A model generated the notes under the pieces. The model ran no database searches. It was not told the origin of the DNA and worked only from the letters and a program-made list of their open reading frames with translations. DNA of 64,000 nt, from positions 62,001 to 126,000 of the forward strand of contig JAKLEZ010000006.1 in NCBI GenBank assembly GCA_022711465.1. Reading direction: 5' to 3'. The DNA comes from Planctomycetota bacterium (GTDB lineage: Bacteria; Planctomycetota; Phycisphaerae; UBA1845; PWPN01). How positions within the stretch are numbered: the first letter of the stretch is position 1; the number at the start of each line of letters is the position of its first letter. The translations under genes were made by a program, and so were the position numbers. This document shows positions 44,286-52,651 of this stretch, piece by piece.

Positions 44286-46370
44286 ATGCGACGGCTTTGG
44301 ATCATCGCAGTGGTCGGATTGGCCTTCGCTCTGAGTGGGGCCTCATGTCCGCTGTATAACCCCCGGACTGCCAAGCCGAGGATTGCCGGGCTGAAGGGTT
44401 TCGGGTCGGCCGAGGAACTCCGCCAGTTCCTGGTGAACCAGGCCAACGAGCGGCTCTCCGGGACGGGGCAGAGCTACGGCACGGGCGACCCCTTGTTCGA
44501 CCTGTTCTTCGGGTGGAGCGGCATGGCCTCCGCTCCTACGGCCGAGCTGAGCAACGCCGACACCGGGGGCCGATCGGAGGGAGCCGCCACGTCGCACTCG
44601 TCGACCAACGTCCAGGAAGAGGGCGTGGACGAGAGCGACGTCGTCAAGTGCGATGAAGAAAACATCTACTGGCTCCGCGGGGACACGATCCACGTGTGCC
44701 GAGCGTATCCGGCCACCCAGCTGGCCGAGCTTGCCACCGTGAAGCTGGACTCAACCGGCGAGTCGCTCTACCTGCGAGGCCACCAGCTGATCGCCCTTTC
44801 CAGCCGCTGGTCGTACGGCTACTACCGATACGGCTGGGGTGTCTTCGCGACGGCAGCGGAGGCCCCTGCTCCCGGAGGGACGAGTTCAACCGATCCATCT
44901 TCCCTTGTCGGCGGCAGTTGGAACGACGGCGGCCAGATCACCGTGTCCATCATCGACGTCAGCGACCCGGCCCACCCGACGACCACCGCCACGGCCAAGT
45001 TCGAGGGCCAGCTGGCCTCCAGCCGGATGATCGACAACCACCTGTATCTGGTCGTGACCACCACGCCCCGGCTGCCGAACAACCCGGTGCCGTTGACGCT
45101 GGAGGGCATGACCCTCGACGAGTGGCTGCCCGACTACGAGATCACCATCACTGGCGGCCCCACGCAGATTGGCGACATGGTCGCCTGGGAAGGCGCCTTC
45201 CGGCCCGAAGTCGGCGACGGCTACAACATCACGACCGTCGCGACGCTCGACGTCGATAACCCGAGCACCGGCTTCGCCTCGACGGCCATCACCGCCGACG
45301 CGGGAACCATCTACGCCAGTACGGCCGCCCTGTATGTCACCGACACTCAGTACGACTGGTACATGGGTGGCTCGCGAACCGACACCATCGTCCACAAGCT
45401 GGCCTTCACCCAGACCGGAACCGACTACATCGCCAGCGGCATGGTGCCCGGCCGACCGCTCAACCAGTATTCGCTCGGGGAGTATGACGGCTACCTGCGC
45501 ATCGCCACCAATCAGGACGAGTGGTCGATAGACGGCTCCGGTCTCAGGAACGGGATCTACGTCATGAAGGAAACCGGGACGACGCTGGACATCGTCGGCC
45601 GGATCGACGACATCGCCGTCGGCGAGCAGATCTATGCCGCCCGCTTCATCGGCCCGCGTGGCTTCCTGGTCACCTTCAAGCGAATTGACCCGCTCTTCAC
45701 CGTCGACCTGAGCAATCCGACCAAACCGCGGATCCTCGGCGAGCTCAAGGTGCCCGGCTACTCCGATCATCTTCAGCTGCTGGACCAGAACCACATCCTG
45801 GCCATCGGCAAGGACGCCCAGGACACCGGCTCGTTCGCCTGGGTCCAGGGCGTGCAGCTCTCCATCTTCGATGTGAGCAACCTGGCCAACCCCCAACTCA
45901 TGTTCAAGGAGATCATCGGCGGCCGCGGCACCCACAGCGAGGCCAACAACAATCCCAAGGCATTCATCTACTACGAGATCGACGAGTCCGGCCTCGGCTA
46001 CCTGACGTTCCCGATCGATCTGTACAGCACGGGCACTACCGGTGCGGAGTGGGGCACGCACCAGTTCACCGGCATCCTGGTCTACAGCGTGGATCCGCAG
46101 ACCGGCTTCTCAAGGCTGGGTTCCATTTCGACCCTGCCCGAAGGTCAGTCACCCAACGGCTGCAACTGGTATTACTACGGTTCCACCCGCGGGCTCTTCA
46201 TCGGCGAGAACGTGTACGCGGTCTCCGATCTGGGCGTCAAGGCGGCGGGGCTGAGCAGTCTCGACACGCTGTCGGGAAGCGTTTCATTCACCGGGGCCAG
46301 CGCCTACGAGGACTGCTACTACTACGACCTGCCGGAGATCCTGCCGGCCGTTTCGGAAGGCCTGCGGTAG
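44286..46370 (+). CDS. secreted beta-propeller domain lipoprotein
   Basis: 694 residues. Signal sequence with lipobox LSGASC (Cys21). The block STNVQEEGVDESDVVKCDEENIYWLRGDTIHVCRAYP (about 107-140) is the start of the Beta_propel family (secreted proteins with C-terminal propeller). Repeated strand sets continue to the end: ISIIDVSDPAHPTTTATAKFEGQLASSRMIDNHLYLV, LYVTDTQYDWYM, GRIDDIAVGEQIYAARFIGPRGFLVTFKRIDPLFTVDLSNPTKPRILGELKVPGYSDHL. In archaea and some bacteria such proteins are surface-attached; role unknown. AAGGAGGA is five bases before the ATG. Its stop is ten bases from the convergent kinase gene. Confidence 0.85.
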   Translation: MRRLWIIAVVGLAFALSGASCPLYNPRTAKPRIAGLKGFGSAEELRQFLVNQANERLSGTGQSYGTGDPLFDLFFGWSGMASAPTAELSNADTGGRSEGAATSHSSTNVQEEGVDESDVVKCDEENIYWLRGDTIHVCRAYPATQLAELATVKLDSTGESLYLRGHQLIALSSRWSYGYYRYGWGVFATAAEAPAPGGTSSTDPSSLVGGSWNDGGQITVSIIDVSDPAHPTTTATAKFEGQLASSRMIDNHLYLVVTTTPRLPNNPVPLTLEGMTLDEWLPDYEITITGGPTQIGDMVAWEGAFRPEVGDGYNITTVATLDVDNPSTGFASTAITADAGTIYASTAALYVTDTQYDWYMGGSRTDTIVHKLAFTQTGTDYIASGMVPGRPLNQYSLGEYDGYLRIATNQDEWSIDGSGLRNGIYVMKETGTTLDIVGRIDDIAVGEQIYAARFIGPRGFLVTFKRIDPLFTVDLSNPTKPRILGELKVPGYSDHLQLLDQNHILAIGKDAQDTGSFAWVQGVQLSIFDVSNLANPQLMFKEIIGGRGTHSEANNNPKAFIYYEIDESGLGYLTFPIDLYSTGTTGAEWGTHQFTGILVYSVDPQTGFSRLGSISTLPEGQSPNGCNWYYYGSTRGLFIGENVYAVSDLGVKAAGLSSLDTLSGSVSFTGASAYEDCYYYDLPEILPAVSEGLR

Positions 46371-46380
46371 GCCCATCGGC

Positions 46381-48006
46381 TCATGAGGCCTCCGGCATTT
46401 CGTCCGAGGCAACCAGCAGGTCGGCGACCAGGCCGCGCAGGTCCTCAATACGATAGGGCTTGGTCAGCACTGCGGACCTTGCCGGGAGAGGAGCTTCCAC
46501 GCCCGACGCCGGGCCGGAGGCGATGAGAATGGCCGGAGTCTGCCGCCCGCCGTTCCGGATGGCCCGCAGGCATTCGAGACCGCTGCGTTTCTCGAGATCC
46601 ATGTCGACCACGAGCAGACGAACCCCTGTGCCGAGTTCCTGGAACTTCGTCAGCAGTTCGAGACCGTCCCCCGCCTCGACGACCCGGTAGCCGGCGGCAA
46701 CAAGGGTCGACACAAGAATCGAACGGACGTGCGGATCGCGCTCCGCGACCAGCAGCAGCTCCCCTCGTCCCCGGTGGGGCGACGCCCGATCCCCGGAGAC
46801 GCTCGGGGCGTCGGCGTCCAGGCAGGGAAACACCAAGGTGAACGTGCTCCCCCTGCCTTCCGTCGAGCTGAACTCGATCCGCCCGCCGTGATCCCGAACA
46901 ATGCTCTGCACGACCGCCAGACCGAGCCCGGTGCCCTTGCCGCGCTCCTTGGTGGTGAAGAAGGGTTCGAAGATCCGACCACCGATCGCCGCGGAGATGC
47001 CGCACCCGCTGTCTCGGATTTCGACGACCGCGTAAGTTCGCTTCGCCTCCAGGTCGGAGAAACGGGCCAGATCCTCGGCCTGGGCGGCGCGGAGCACGAC
47101 GTCGAGACGGCCGCCGTCCGGCATCGCATCCTTCGCGTTCATCACCAGGTTCATCAGGACCTGCTGCAGTTGGGTGGCGTCCGCGTGAACCACGAGGCCG
47201 GCGCTGACTCCGAAATGTTCGGTCACCCGGACGCTCGAGGGCACCAGCCGGCGACAGAGGTGGCACCATTTCGGAAAGTCCACCGCCAGATCGATCAGCT
47301 TCTTCTGCACCGGCAGCCGCCGGCTGAAGGTGAGCATCGACCTGGCCAGGGCCATCGCATCCTGGGCCGCCTGCTCGATCATGTCCAGGGATTCCTTCGC
47401 GGTCGCCCGCCCCTCCAGGCTGCCGCGAAGAAGGGCCACATTGCCGAGGATCACGGTGACAAGGTTCCCGAAATCGTGAGCCACGCCGCCGGCCAACTGA
47501 CCCAGAGCCTCCAGCTTGTGAGTCTGACGCAGCAAGTCCTCCAGCCTGGCTCGCTCTTCCTGGAGATGTTTGCGTTCGGTGATGTCCTGCATCACCCCGA
47601 CGAAGCGATCCGGCCGCCCGCCACGCCCCACTGCGAGCAGCCCGCGGTCCAGCATGTCAATGTAGTGCCCGTCCTTGTGTCGGAAGCCGTATTCGCATTC
47701 GTAAGGCGTGCCATCGCGGAGGGCGACCTCAAAAGCACGCAGGGCTTCGACCCGATCTTTGGGATCGATCCGTTCCACCCATTGTTCGAAGCCGCCGTTC
47801 ATCTCGGACGGGGTGTATCCCAGAATCTGCTCGATGCTCCCACCCCAGACCAGCTTCTTGGTCGCCACCTCGCCATCGTAGACGATCTGGCGAGCCGCCA
47901 AGGCAGCCAGCTCATACCGCTGCCGCCAATCCACGCGGCCGCTCCGCGTCCTCCCCCGCCTGCGCGGCCCGCCGCTTCTCGTTCGTCGCCCGGATTCACC
48001 GGACAT
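46381..48006 (-). CDS. PAS hybrid histidine kinase with receiver domain
   Basis: 541 residues, soluble. A basic Arg-rich N-terminus precedes a PAS domain at about 45-145 (LVWGGSIEQILGYTPSEMNGGFEQWVERIDPKD; GVMQDITERKHLQEE). HisKA carries His177 (LAGGVAHDFGNLVTVILGN). HATPase N-box has Asn290 (NLVMNAKDAM), then DSGCGIS and GKGTGLGLAVV. The C-terminal receiver has Asp468 (LLVVDMDL) and Lys516 (LTKPY), although its acidic pocket is reduced (AERDPHVR). No cognate output regulator is adjacent, so a phosphorelay partner lies elsewhere. Start ATG follows GAGGA. Confidence 0.88.
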   Translation of the reverse strand: MSGESGRRTRSGGPRRRGRTRSGRVDWRQRYELAALAARQIVYDGEVATKKLVWGGSIEQILGYTPSEMNGGFEQWVERIDPKDRVEALRAFEVALRDGTPYECEYGFRHKDGHYIDMLDRGLLAVGRGGRPDRFVGVMQDITERKHLQEERARLEDLLRQTHKLEALGQLAGGVAHDFGNLVTVILGNVALLRGSLEGRATAKESLDMIEQAAQDAMALARSMLTFSRRLPVQKKLIDLAVDFPKWCHLCRRLVPSSVRVTEHFGVSAGLVVHADATQLQQVLMNLVMNAKDAMPDGGRLDVVLRAAQAEDLARFSDLEAKRTYAVVEIRDSGCGISAAIGGRIFEPFFTTKERGKGTGLGLAVVQSIVRDHGGRIEFSSTEGRGSTFTLVFPCLDADAPSVSGDRASPHRGRGELLLVAERDPHVRSILVSTLVAAGYRVVEAGDGLELLTKFQELGTGVRLLVVDMDLEKRSGLECLRAIRNGGRQTPAILIASGPASGVEAPLPARSAVLTKPYRIEDLRGLVADLLVASDEMPEAS

Positions 48007-48067
48007 GACCAGTTCCTCACCGCCGCTGCAGCGCTTGCGGCTTGAGCAGTCCCCTTGTGAGAACGCC

Positions 48068-48073
48068 AGTATA
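48068..48073 (-). promoter_or_regulatory. TATACT -10 box of the histidine kinase gene
   Basis: Minus-strand TATACT followed by GGCG, about 60 bases upstream of the ATG. The -35 at 17 bases (TGGCCG) is weak. Context resembles the -10 regions at 23849 and 52434. Confidence 0.35.
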
Positions 48074-48161
48074 CGCCACCATGGCGGGGCCGGCCAGCGG
48101 CTCCGGCGCGGCCGATCGGCTGCCGCCTCGATGGCGGGCGACGGTTCGCGGGCGCAAGCGA

Positions 48162-48202
48162 ACGGCGGACCTGGCCGCCCAAGAGGCAACCAGGTCCGCC
48201 GT
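48162..48202 (-). terminator. 13-bp perfect hairpin after the dockerin-tagged gene
   Basis: ACGGCGGACCTGG / CCAGGTCCGCCGT with a 15-base loop, 40 bases after the stop of the gene ending at 48242. No T-run follows, so termination would be factor-assisted or the hairpin protects the RNA end. Confidence 0.5.
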
Positions 48203-48241
48203 ATGTCCAGCGCTTCCCGCTACACCGGGGTGGGAAGCGAG

Positions 48242-51200
48242 TTACTGCGGCAGATCAAGGCAGCCTGCGTCCGCCGCGATCGCCGGCCCCGAGTAGCAGT
48301 TCTGGAAGGCGGCGAGATCCTCCGCGGCCACGTAGTTGTCACCGTTGGTGTCCGCACAAGCACACACCGACCCGGTCAGCGGAGCGACCGTGCCCGTAAA
48401 GCACGCCTGGAAGAGGCCGAAGTCGACCTGGTCGACGTCACCGTCCGTGTCCAGGTCCAGTCGCGGGGCGGCACAGGCGGAGAGCCCGCCGGTCATGGCC
48501 GCATACTCCGCGGCGACCCACTCGGCCGAGCGAGCGACGCCGGCGAACCGGATCTCATCGACCAGACCGCTGTACCACCCGTTGGTATCGGCACCAATGG
48601 CGTCGATGACGCCGGTTCCGATCTTGGCGGTGTCGCCGGAGGAGCCCTGGTTGGTGATGTTCTCCAGGGCGACCTGACCTGCTTCGACACCGTCCAGGTA
48701 GATCACCAGGCTCGTGGCGTTGCCGGTCATGACCACGTAGTGCCATTCGCCGGTGTTGTAGGTGTAGGGGACGCTGATACCCGGCCAAGTCCCGCCGGCG
48801 CTGACCCACGCCTGCAGGTTGGCCCCGCCGTGGAACCCGAACTCGATCAGGTCGTTCTGCCCGAAGAGGGGCATGCGATCGCCGAAGGCCGCTGCCTCGG
48901 GGGCGATCCAGCCGCTGACCGTGAACTCGGCCAGGTTGCTCAGGAAGCTGGCGTTGAGGTCGACGTAGGCATCGGTTCCGTTGAACCCGCGACCCAGGCC
49001 GAGCTGGCCCGTGGCACTGATCGAGTTGTAGATGGTTCCGTCGTGGTCATTGACCGTCGAGTCAATCACCGTTGCCTCATCGGCGAAGTGGTAGACGGCC
49101 AGATAGCCGGCGGTCCACACGCCTTCCGGATCCTGCCCGGCGGGCACGCCTGGATTGTTCCAGTGCATCCAGACAGTGGTGGTCTGATCAAGTTGCGGGA
49201 CCTTGACCCAGATGAGCGAGGTGCCGGCCGGATCCCACCGCTCGATTTCGTACGGCAGGAGGGCGGTCTGGTCCTTGTTGGTGAAGCGGACATCAGAGCC
49301 GTCGGCCGCAAAGCCGGCGTAGTTGTCGACCTTGTCGGGTGTAAGGGTCACCAGAACCGGGAACTCCGCCAGCGGTGTGGCTCCCATGTATCCGCTGAAC
49401 GAAACCCGCATGCTGTTCTTCCAGTCGGTGATCGCGTCGACGTCCTGGATCGCCACCACCGCCGCGGCCTCGCCGACGACATCGTAGATGGCCCGCTCCT
49501 GGAGCGTCAGGATCACGGTCTCCTCGCCCTCGAGCGGCAGCCAATCTTGCACGGCGCTGACCGTGAGATTGACCTGGGTCTCGCCGCCCGCAAAGGTGAC
49601 CGAGACCGGCAGGGCGGTATAGTCCTTGTCGGGCGTGGCCGTCCCGCCGATCGTCAGGTAGACGGTGAGCGGTCGGCTGGTATTGCCGCCCGAGCGGGTG
49701 AGGGTGAAGGTGCCGGTGTCACCCAGCTCGGTCGCGGCGGCGTCGGTGGCAACCAGCTGCACCTGGGCGACGACCCCGCCGAAAGCGATCAGGTTGTCGA
49801 CCATGGACGCAGCCTGGTTGGCGACCCAGCTTTCCGACTTGGCCACGCTGAGAACCTGAACCTCATCGATGGTGCCGCTGAAGTACTGGTCGGCGGCGGC
49901 GTGGCGGGCGAACTTGAGGGTGCTGGGTTCCAGCTCCGGGATGCCCAGGGCCTCGGTGTTCTGGGTGATCAGGACGCCGTCGCGGAACCCCTTCAGCGAA
50001 CCTCCTCCTTCAGCGGCGCCGTCATAGGTCCCCGCCAGGCAGTACCAGGTATTCGCCTCAAGCGGGTTCATCGTGGCACCCTGCCAGCCACCGGCGGTCG
50101 AGTTGACCGCGATGGCTCCGTTGAACTCCGCCTCGCCGTGGCCCCAGTTGATCTGGTAGTTGCTCTCGCGATGGACCGGGCCGGTGGCGGTGGCGCCCTC
50201 GGAAGCGGCGGCGGTTCCGCGCACGCAGGTCATCACCGTGAAGTAGGTGATGTTCTCGGTGTTGCCGGTGTCAATGTAGTTCGAATTGGCGGCATCGAAG
50301 CTCAGGGCCCCGCCGATCGCGCCTTCGACCGGGGTGGCCCCGTAGTTGGTGCCGTCGTTGCCGTGGCCGGTGGAGTCGTAGTAGAGTCCTTCGGCGGTGG
50401 GGGTATTCAGGTGCCAGACACCCAGGTAGTCGGGCGTCCAGACCGCCTCGCCGCCCTGAGCCAGGATGGAGTTCGTATTGCCCCAGACCAGGGTGATAGC
50501 ATCGGTGGGGGCGGCGATCTGCGGGACCTTCACCCAGACGTAGGACGATCCGGCCGGGTCCCATTTCTCAACCTCGTAGGGCAGACTGAGGTCGCCACTC
50601 TTGAAGCGGAGGTCCGAACCGTCGGCATTGAAGCCGGCGTAGTTGTTGACGCGTTCAGGCGTCAGCACGACCAGGACCGGGAACTCGGTCAGGATCTCGG
50701 CGCCGGTGTACCCGGCGAAGACCAGGTCCAGGGACTTGGTCCAATGGCTCCAGGATCCGTTGTCGGTGATCGACATCGTGGCCGAGTTGGCGACGCCGGC
50801 TACGTACTGCGGATCGTTGGACGTGATCGTGACGATGACCGTTTCGGCACCTTCGGTGGTGCCGTCCTCGTAAGGAGTGACCTGCACGGTCGCTTCGATC
50901 TGGTCGGCCGGGATGACGACCTTGCCGCTCAAGAAGGCGTAGTCCGCTCCGCCGATCGTGGTTCCGGACACGGTGTAATTCACCGTCAGCGGGAAGGGCG
51001 TGGCGCCGGTGGTGCGGGCAAAGGTGAAGGTGCCGGGATTGCCGGCCACTTCGGCGACGTTGCCGTCGGTTGCTTCGACGAGGATGGTCGCGGTCGTGTC
51101 GTCACTGACCAGGTTGATCTGGGCATTCGACGGCTCTCCCAGCTCATAGGTAGGTGCCGTTGTCAGCGTGATCGTGACCGTCTCGTCGACCTCAACCTCG

Positions 51201-52210
51201 CCGTCATTGATCGGCGTCACCGTGATGGTTGCGGTCGATTCGTTGACAGGGATGGTCACCATGCCGGACAGGGTGGCAAAATCGGTGCCGGCCGTGGCCG
51301 TACCATCGAAGTTGTAGTACACGTCAAGGGCTTTGGAGGTATCGCCGCCGGTTCGGGTCACGGTGAAGCTGCCCGCGGTCGCTGGCTCAGCGGCGTGGGC
51401 GTTCATCTCGATCCTCACGGTGGAGGGAGGGTATACCGCGACGATCTGGACGGCGGCGATCTGGGAGCGGAAGGTGTGCTCCTCGGTCCTGAGGATGAAC
51501 TGGTCAGCGGTCAAACCGGTGAAAACGATGAAATTGCCGATGCCGGCGGTATCCACCGTGTTGGCCGTATTCGGGACCTGGATGAACGTTCCGGAGAAAT
51601 TCGCGGAGTCCTGCAGGAAGACGTGGGGGGTCAGGTCAGCGCCCAGGGTATCCGGCGGATTGGCCGTACTGTCGGTGGCCTGGAGCCAGTACTCGCTCTT
51701 GCGACCTTCGGTGGCATCGCCGTCGCTGTAGATGACCACACTATAGCTGATGGCTCCCGGCTGAGCGGCCAACCAAGCGCTGACGCCGCTGAAGAAAGCC
51801 TGGGGCTTGTTCACGTTGTCCCAGAACTTGTAGGGCAAGGTGTCGTCGTTGACCGCCCCGGTGGCATCGATGTAGCCGTACATGAGTTTCTGGTTGGGGT
51901 TCCCGGTGCCGCCGACGTTCCACGTGTTGTTGGAGTCCCACGTGGTGACCACGCCGCTGGCCGCTCCGCTACTGTCGTTGAGGGCCACAGCGCTTCCCCA
52001 TCGTCCCAAGTTGTTCCAATTGACCTGGGCATAACCGGGAACACCGGCCAACTCCGCCGCCCCCAAGGCATCGGTGGTTCCGTTCTGGACGCCACCGTCG
52101 CCGGTGCGAACGTAGTTCACGCCGATCGACTGGGCGGGTGCCAGGCCCGCGGAAAAGCCGATCAGAATAAGTCCTAGCGCCACCGTCGAGCGCGTAACGA
52201 GCTGAGACAT
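48242..52210 (-). CDS. giant secreted Calx-beta / DUF2341 / LamG protein with dockerin tag
   Basis: 1322 residues. Signal peptide ALGLILIGFSAGLAPAQS. The N-terminal part begins IGVNYVRTGDGGVQNGTTDALGAAELAGVPGYAQVNWNN, a planctomycete-type module. Two Calx-beta domains follow (GTATAGTDFATLSGMVTIPV; GGADYAFLSGKVVIPADQ), then DUF2341, a LamG/ConA lectin fold (GVWHLN...YYDSTGHGNDGT), a third Calx-beta, a second DUF2341 and a second LamG (AVYHFADEATVIDSTVNDHDGT). The protein ends in two EF-hand loops (DLDTDGDVDQVDFGLFQACFTG; ADTNGDNYVAAEDLAAFQNCYSG). Probably a calcium-stiffened adhesin or surface protein with glycan binding. GGAGGG is eight bases before the chosen ATG. Confidence 0.85.
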   Translation of the reverse strand: MSQLVTRSTVALGLILIGFSAGLAPAQSIGVNYVRTGDGGVQNGTTDALGAAELAGVPGYAQVNWNNLGRWGSAVALNDSSGAASGVVTTWDSNNTWNVGGTGNPNQKLMYGYIDATGAVNDDTLPYKFWDNVNKPQAFFSGVSAWLAAQPGAISYSVVIYSDGDATEGRKSEYWLQATDSTANPPDTLGADLTPHVFLQDSANFSGTFIQVPNTANTVDTAGIGNFIVFTGLTADQFILRTEEHTFRSQIAAVQIVAVYPPSTVRIEMNAHAAEPATAGSFTVTRTGGDTSKALDVYYNFDGTATAGTDFATLSGMVTIPVNESTATITVTPINDGEVEVDETVTITLTTAPTYELGEPSNAQINLVSDDTTATILVEATDGNVAEVAGNPGTFTFARTTGATPFPLTVNYTVSGTTIGGADYAFLSGKVVIPADQIEATVQVTPYEDGTTEGAETVIVTITSNDPQYVAGVANSATMSITDNGSWSHWTKSLDLVFAGYTGAEILTEFPVLVVLTPERVNNYAGFNADGSDLRFKSGDLSLPYEVEKWDPAGSSYVWVKVPQIAAPTDAITLVWGNTNSILAQGGEAVWTPDYLGVWHLNTPTAEGLYYDSTGHGNDGTNYGATPVEGAIGGALSFDAANSNYIDTGNTENITYFTVMTCVRGTAAASEGATATGPVHRESNYQINWGHGEAEFNGAIAVNSTAGGWQGATMNPLEANTWYCLAGTYDGAAEGGGSLKGFRDGVLITQNTEALGIPELEPSTLKFARHAAADQYFSGTIDEVQVLSVAKSESWVANQAASMVDNLIAFGGVVAQVQLVATDAAATELGDTGTFTLTRSGGNTSRPLTVYLTIGGTATPDKDYTALPVSVTFAGGETQVNLTVSAVQDWLPLEGEETVILTLQERAIYDVVGEAAAVVAIQDVDAITDWKNSMRVSFSGYMGATPLAEFPVLVTLTPDKVDNYAGFAADGSDVRFTNKDQTALLPYEIERWDPAGTSLIWVKVPQLDQTTTVWMHWNNPGVPAGQDPEGVWTAGYLAVYHFADEATVIDSTVNDHDGTIYNSISATGQLGLGRGFNGTDAYVDLNASFLSNLAEFTVSGWIAPEAAAFGDRMPLFGQNDLIEFGFHGGANLQAWVSAGGTWPGISVPYTYNTGEWHYVVMTGNATSLVIYLDGVEAGQVALENITNQGSSGDTAKIGTGVIDAIGADTNGWYSGLVDEIRFAGVARSAEWVAAEYAAMTGGLSACAAPRLDLDTDGDVDQVDFGLFQACFTGTVAPLTGSVCACADTNGDNYVAAEDLAAFQNCYSGPAIAADAGCLDLPQ
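49130..49440 (-). repeat. second DUF2341 module (internal repeat copy 2)
   Basis: Encodes AEFPVLVTLTPDKVDNYAGFAADGSDVRF and ALLPYEIERWDPAGTSLIWVKVPQL. Clearly related at protein and DNA level to the copy near 50450-50760. Limits are approximate. Confidence 0.7.
50450..50760 (-). repeat. first DUF2341 module (internal repeat copy 1)
   Basis: Encodes TEFPVLVVLTPERVNNYAGFNADGSDLRF and SLPYEVEKWDPAGSSYVWVKVPQI. Partner of the copy at 49130-49440; the following LamG domains are also paired. Limits are approximate. Confidence 0.7.
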
Positions 52211-52651
52211 CGACTGTGCCCTCCAGAATGGACGAACGGAGAACCGGGCGGCGATCCCGCGACTCCAATAGCGCGAGCGCCCGCGATAGAGGCAGGAATC
52301 CAACATGGAAAATGCTCCTTTCCCACGACAATTGTCGTGGAGCCACACCAGACAACCGACATGAATACTGATCCGCAGACGTGCATGCGGGCCGGGTCAG
52401 ACACCTTCGACAGACCCCCCGATGCTACAACGCAGTATACGCCGAAACCTCTGGCCATGCAAGCAGGAGTTGGTGACGAGATGAGCCTTCCGGGACGCGG
52501 AAATCGCGAAGCGTGCTTCGATCAGGCGGGCCCGTGTAAATACCCCATCGTCAGCCCGGACTTGATCCGCCCCCCCGGTTTGCCATAGACTATCACTATA
52601 GAGGGTCGCAAGTCTCGTTCCCACGATCATATGGGAGGAGGGCGTTCCGTG
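52211..52651. other. divergent intergenic region between two giant secreted-protein genes
   Basis: About 440 bases. It holds the minus-strand promoter at 52434-52462. Before the plus-strand gene it holds an AT-richer patch (CATAGACTATCACTATAGAGG, about 52586-52606) likely to include that gene's promoter. No RNA gene seen. Confidence 0.5.
52434..52462 (-). promoter_or_regulatory. promoter of the Calx-beta/LamG protein gene
   Basis: Minus-strand TTGCAT and TATACT with 17-base spacing. RNA start would be near 52427, giving a leader of over 200 bases. Confidence 0.5.

Noticed and set aside
43754..44359. 201-codon plus-strand frame in the low-GC region
   Set aside because: Runs into the beta-propeller gene in another frame, has no binding site and reads as random protein.
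48005..52177. 1390-codon open frame on the plus strand opposite the Calx-beta/LamG gene
   Set aside because: It is antisense to a gene with clear domains, has Gly/Asp/Val-heavy low-complexity composition, no ribosome binding site and no motif. GC-rich third positions of the real gene keep the opposite frame open.
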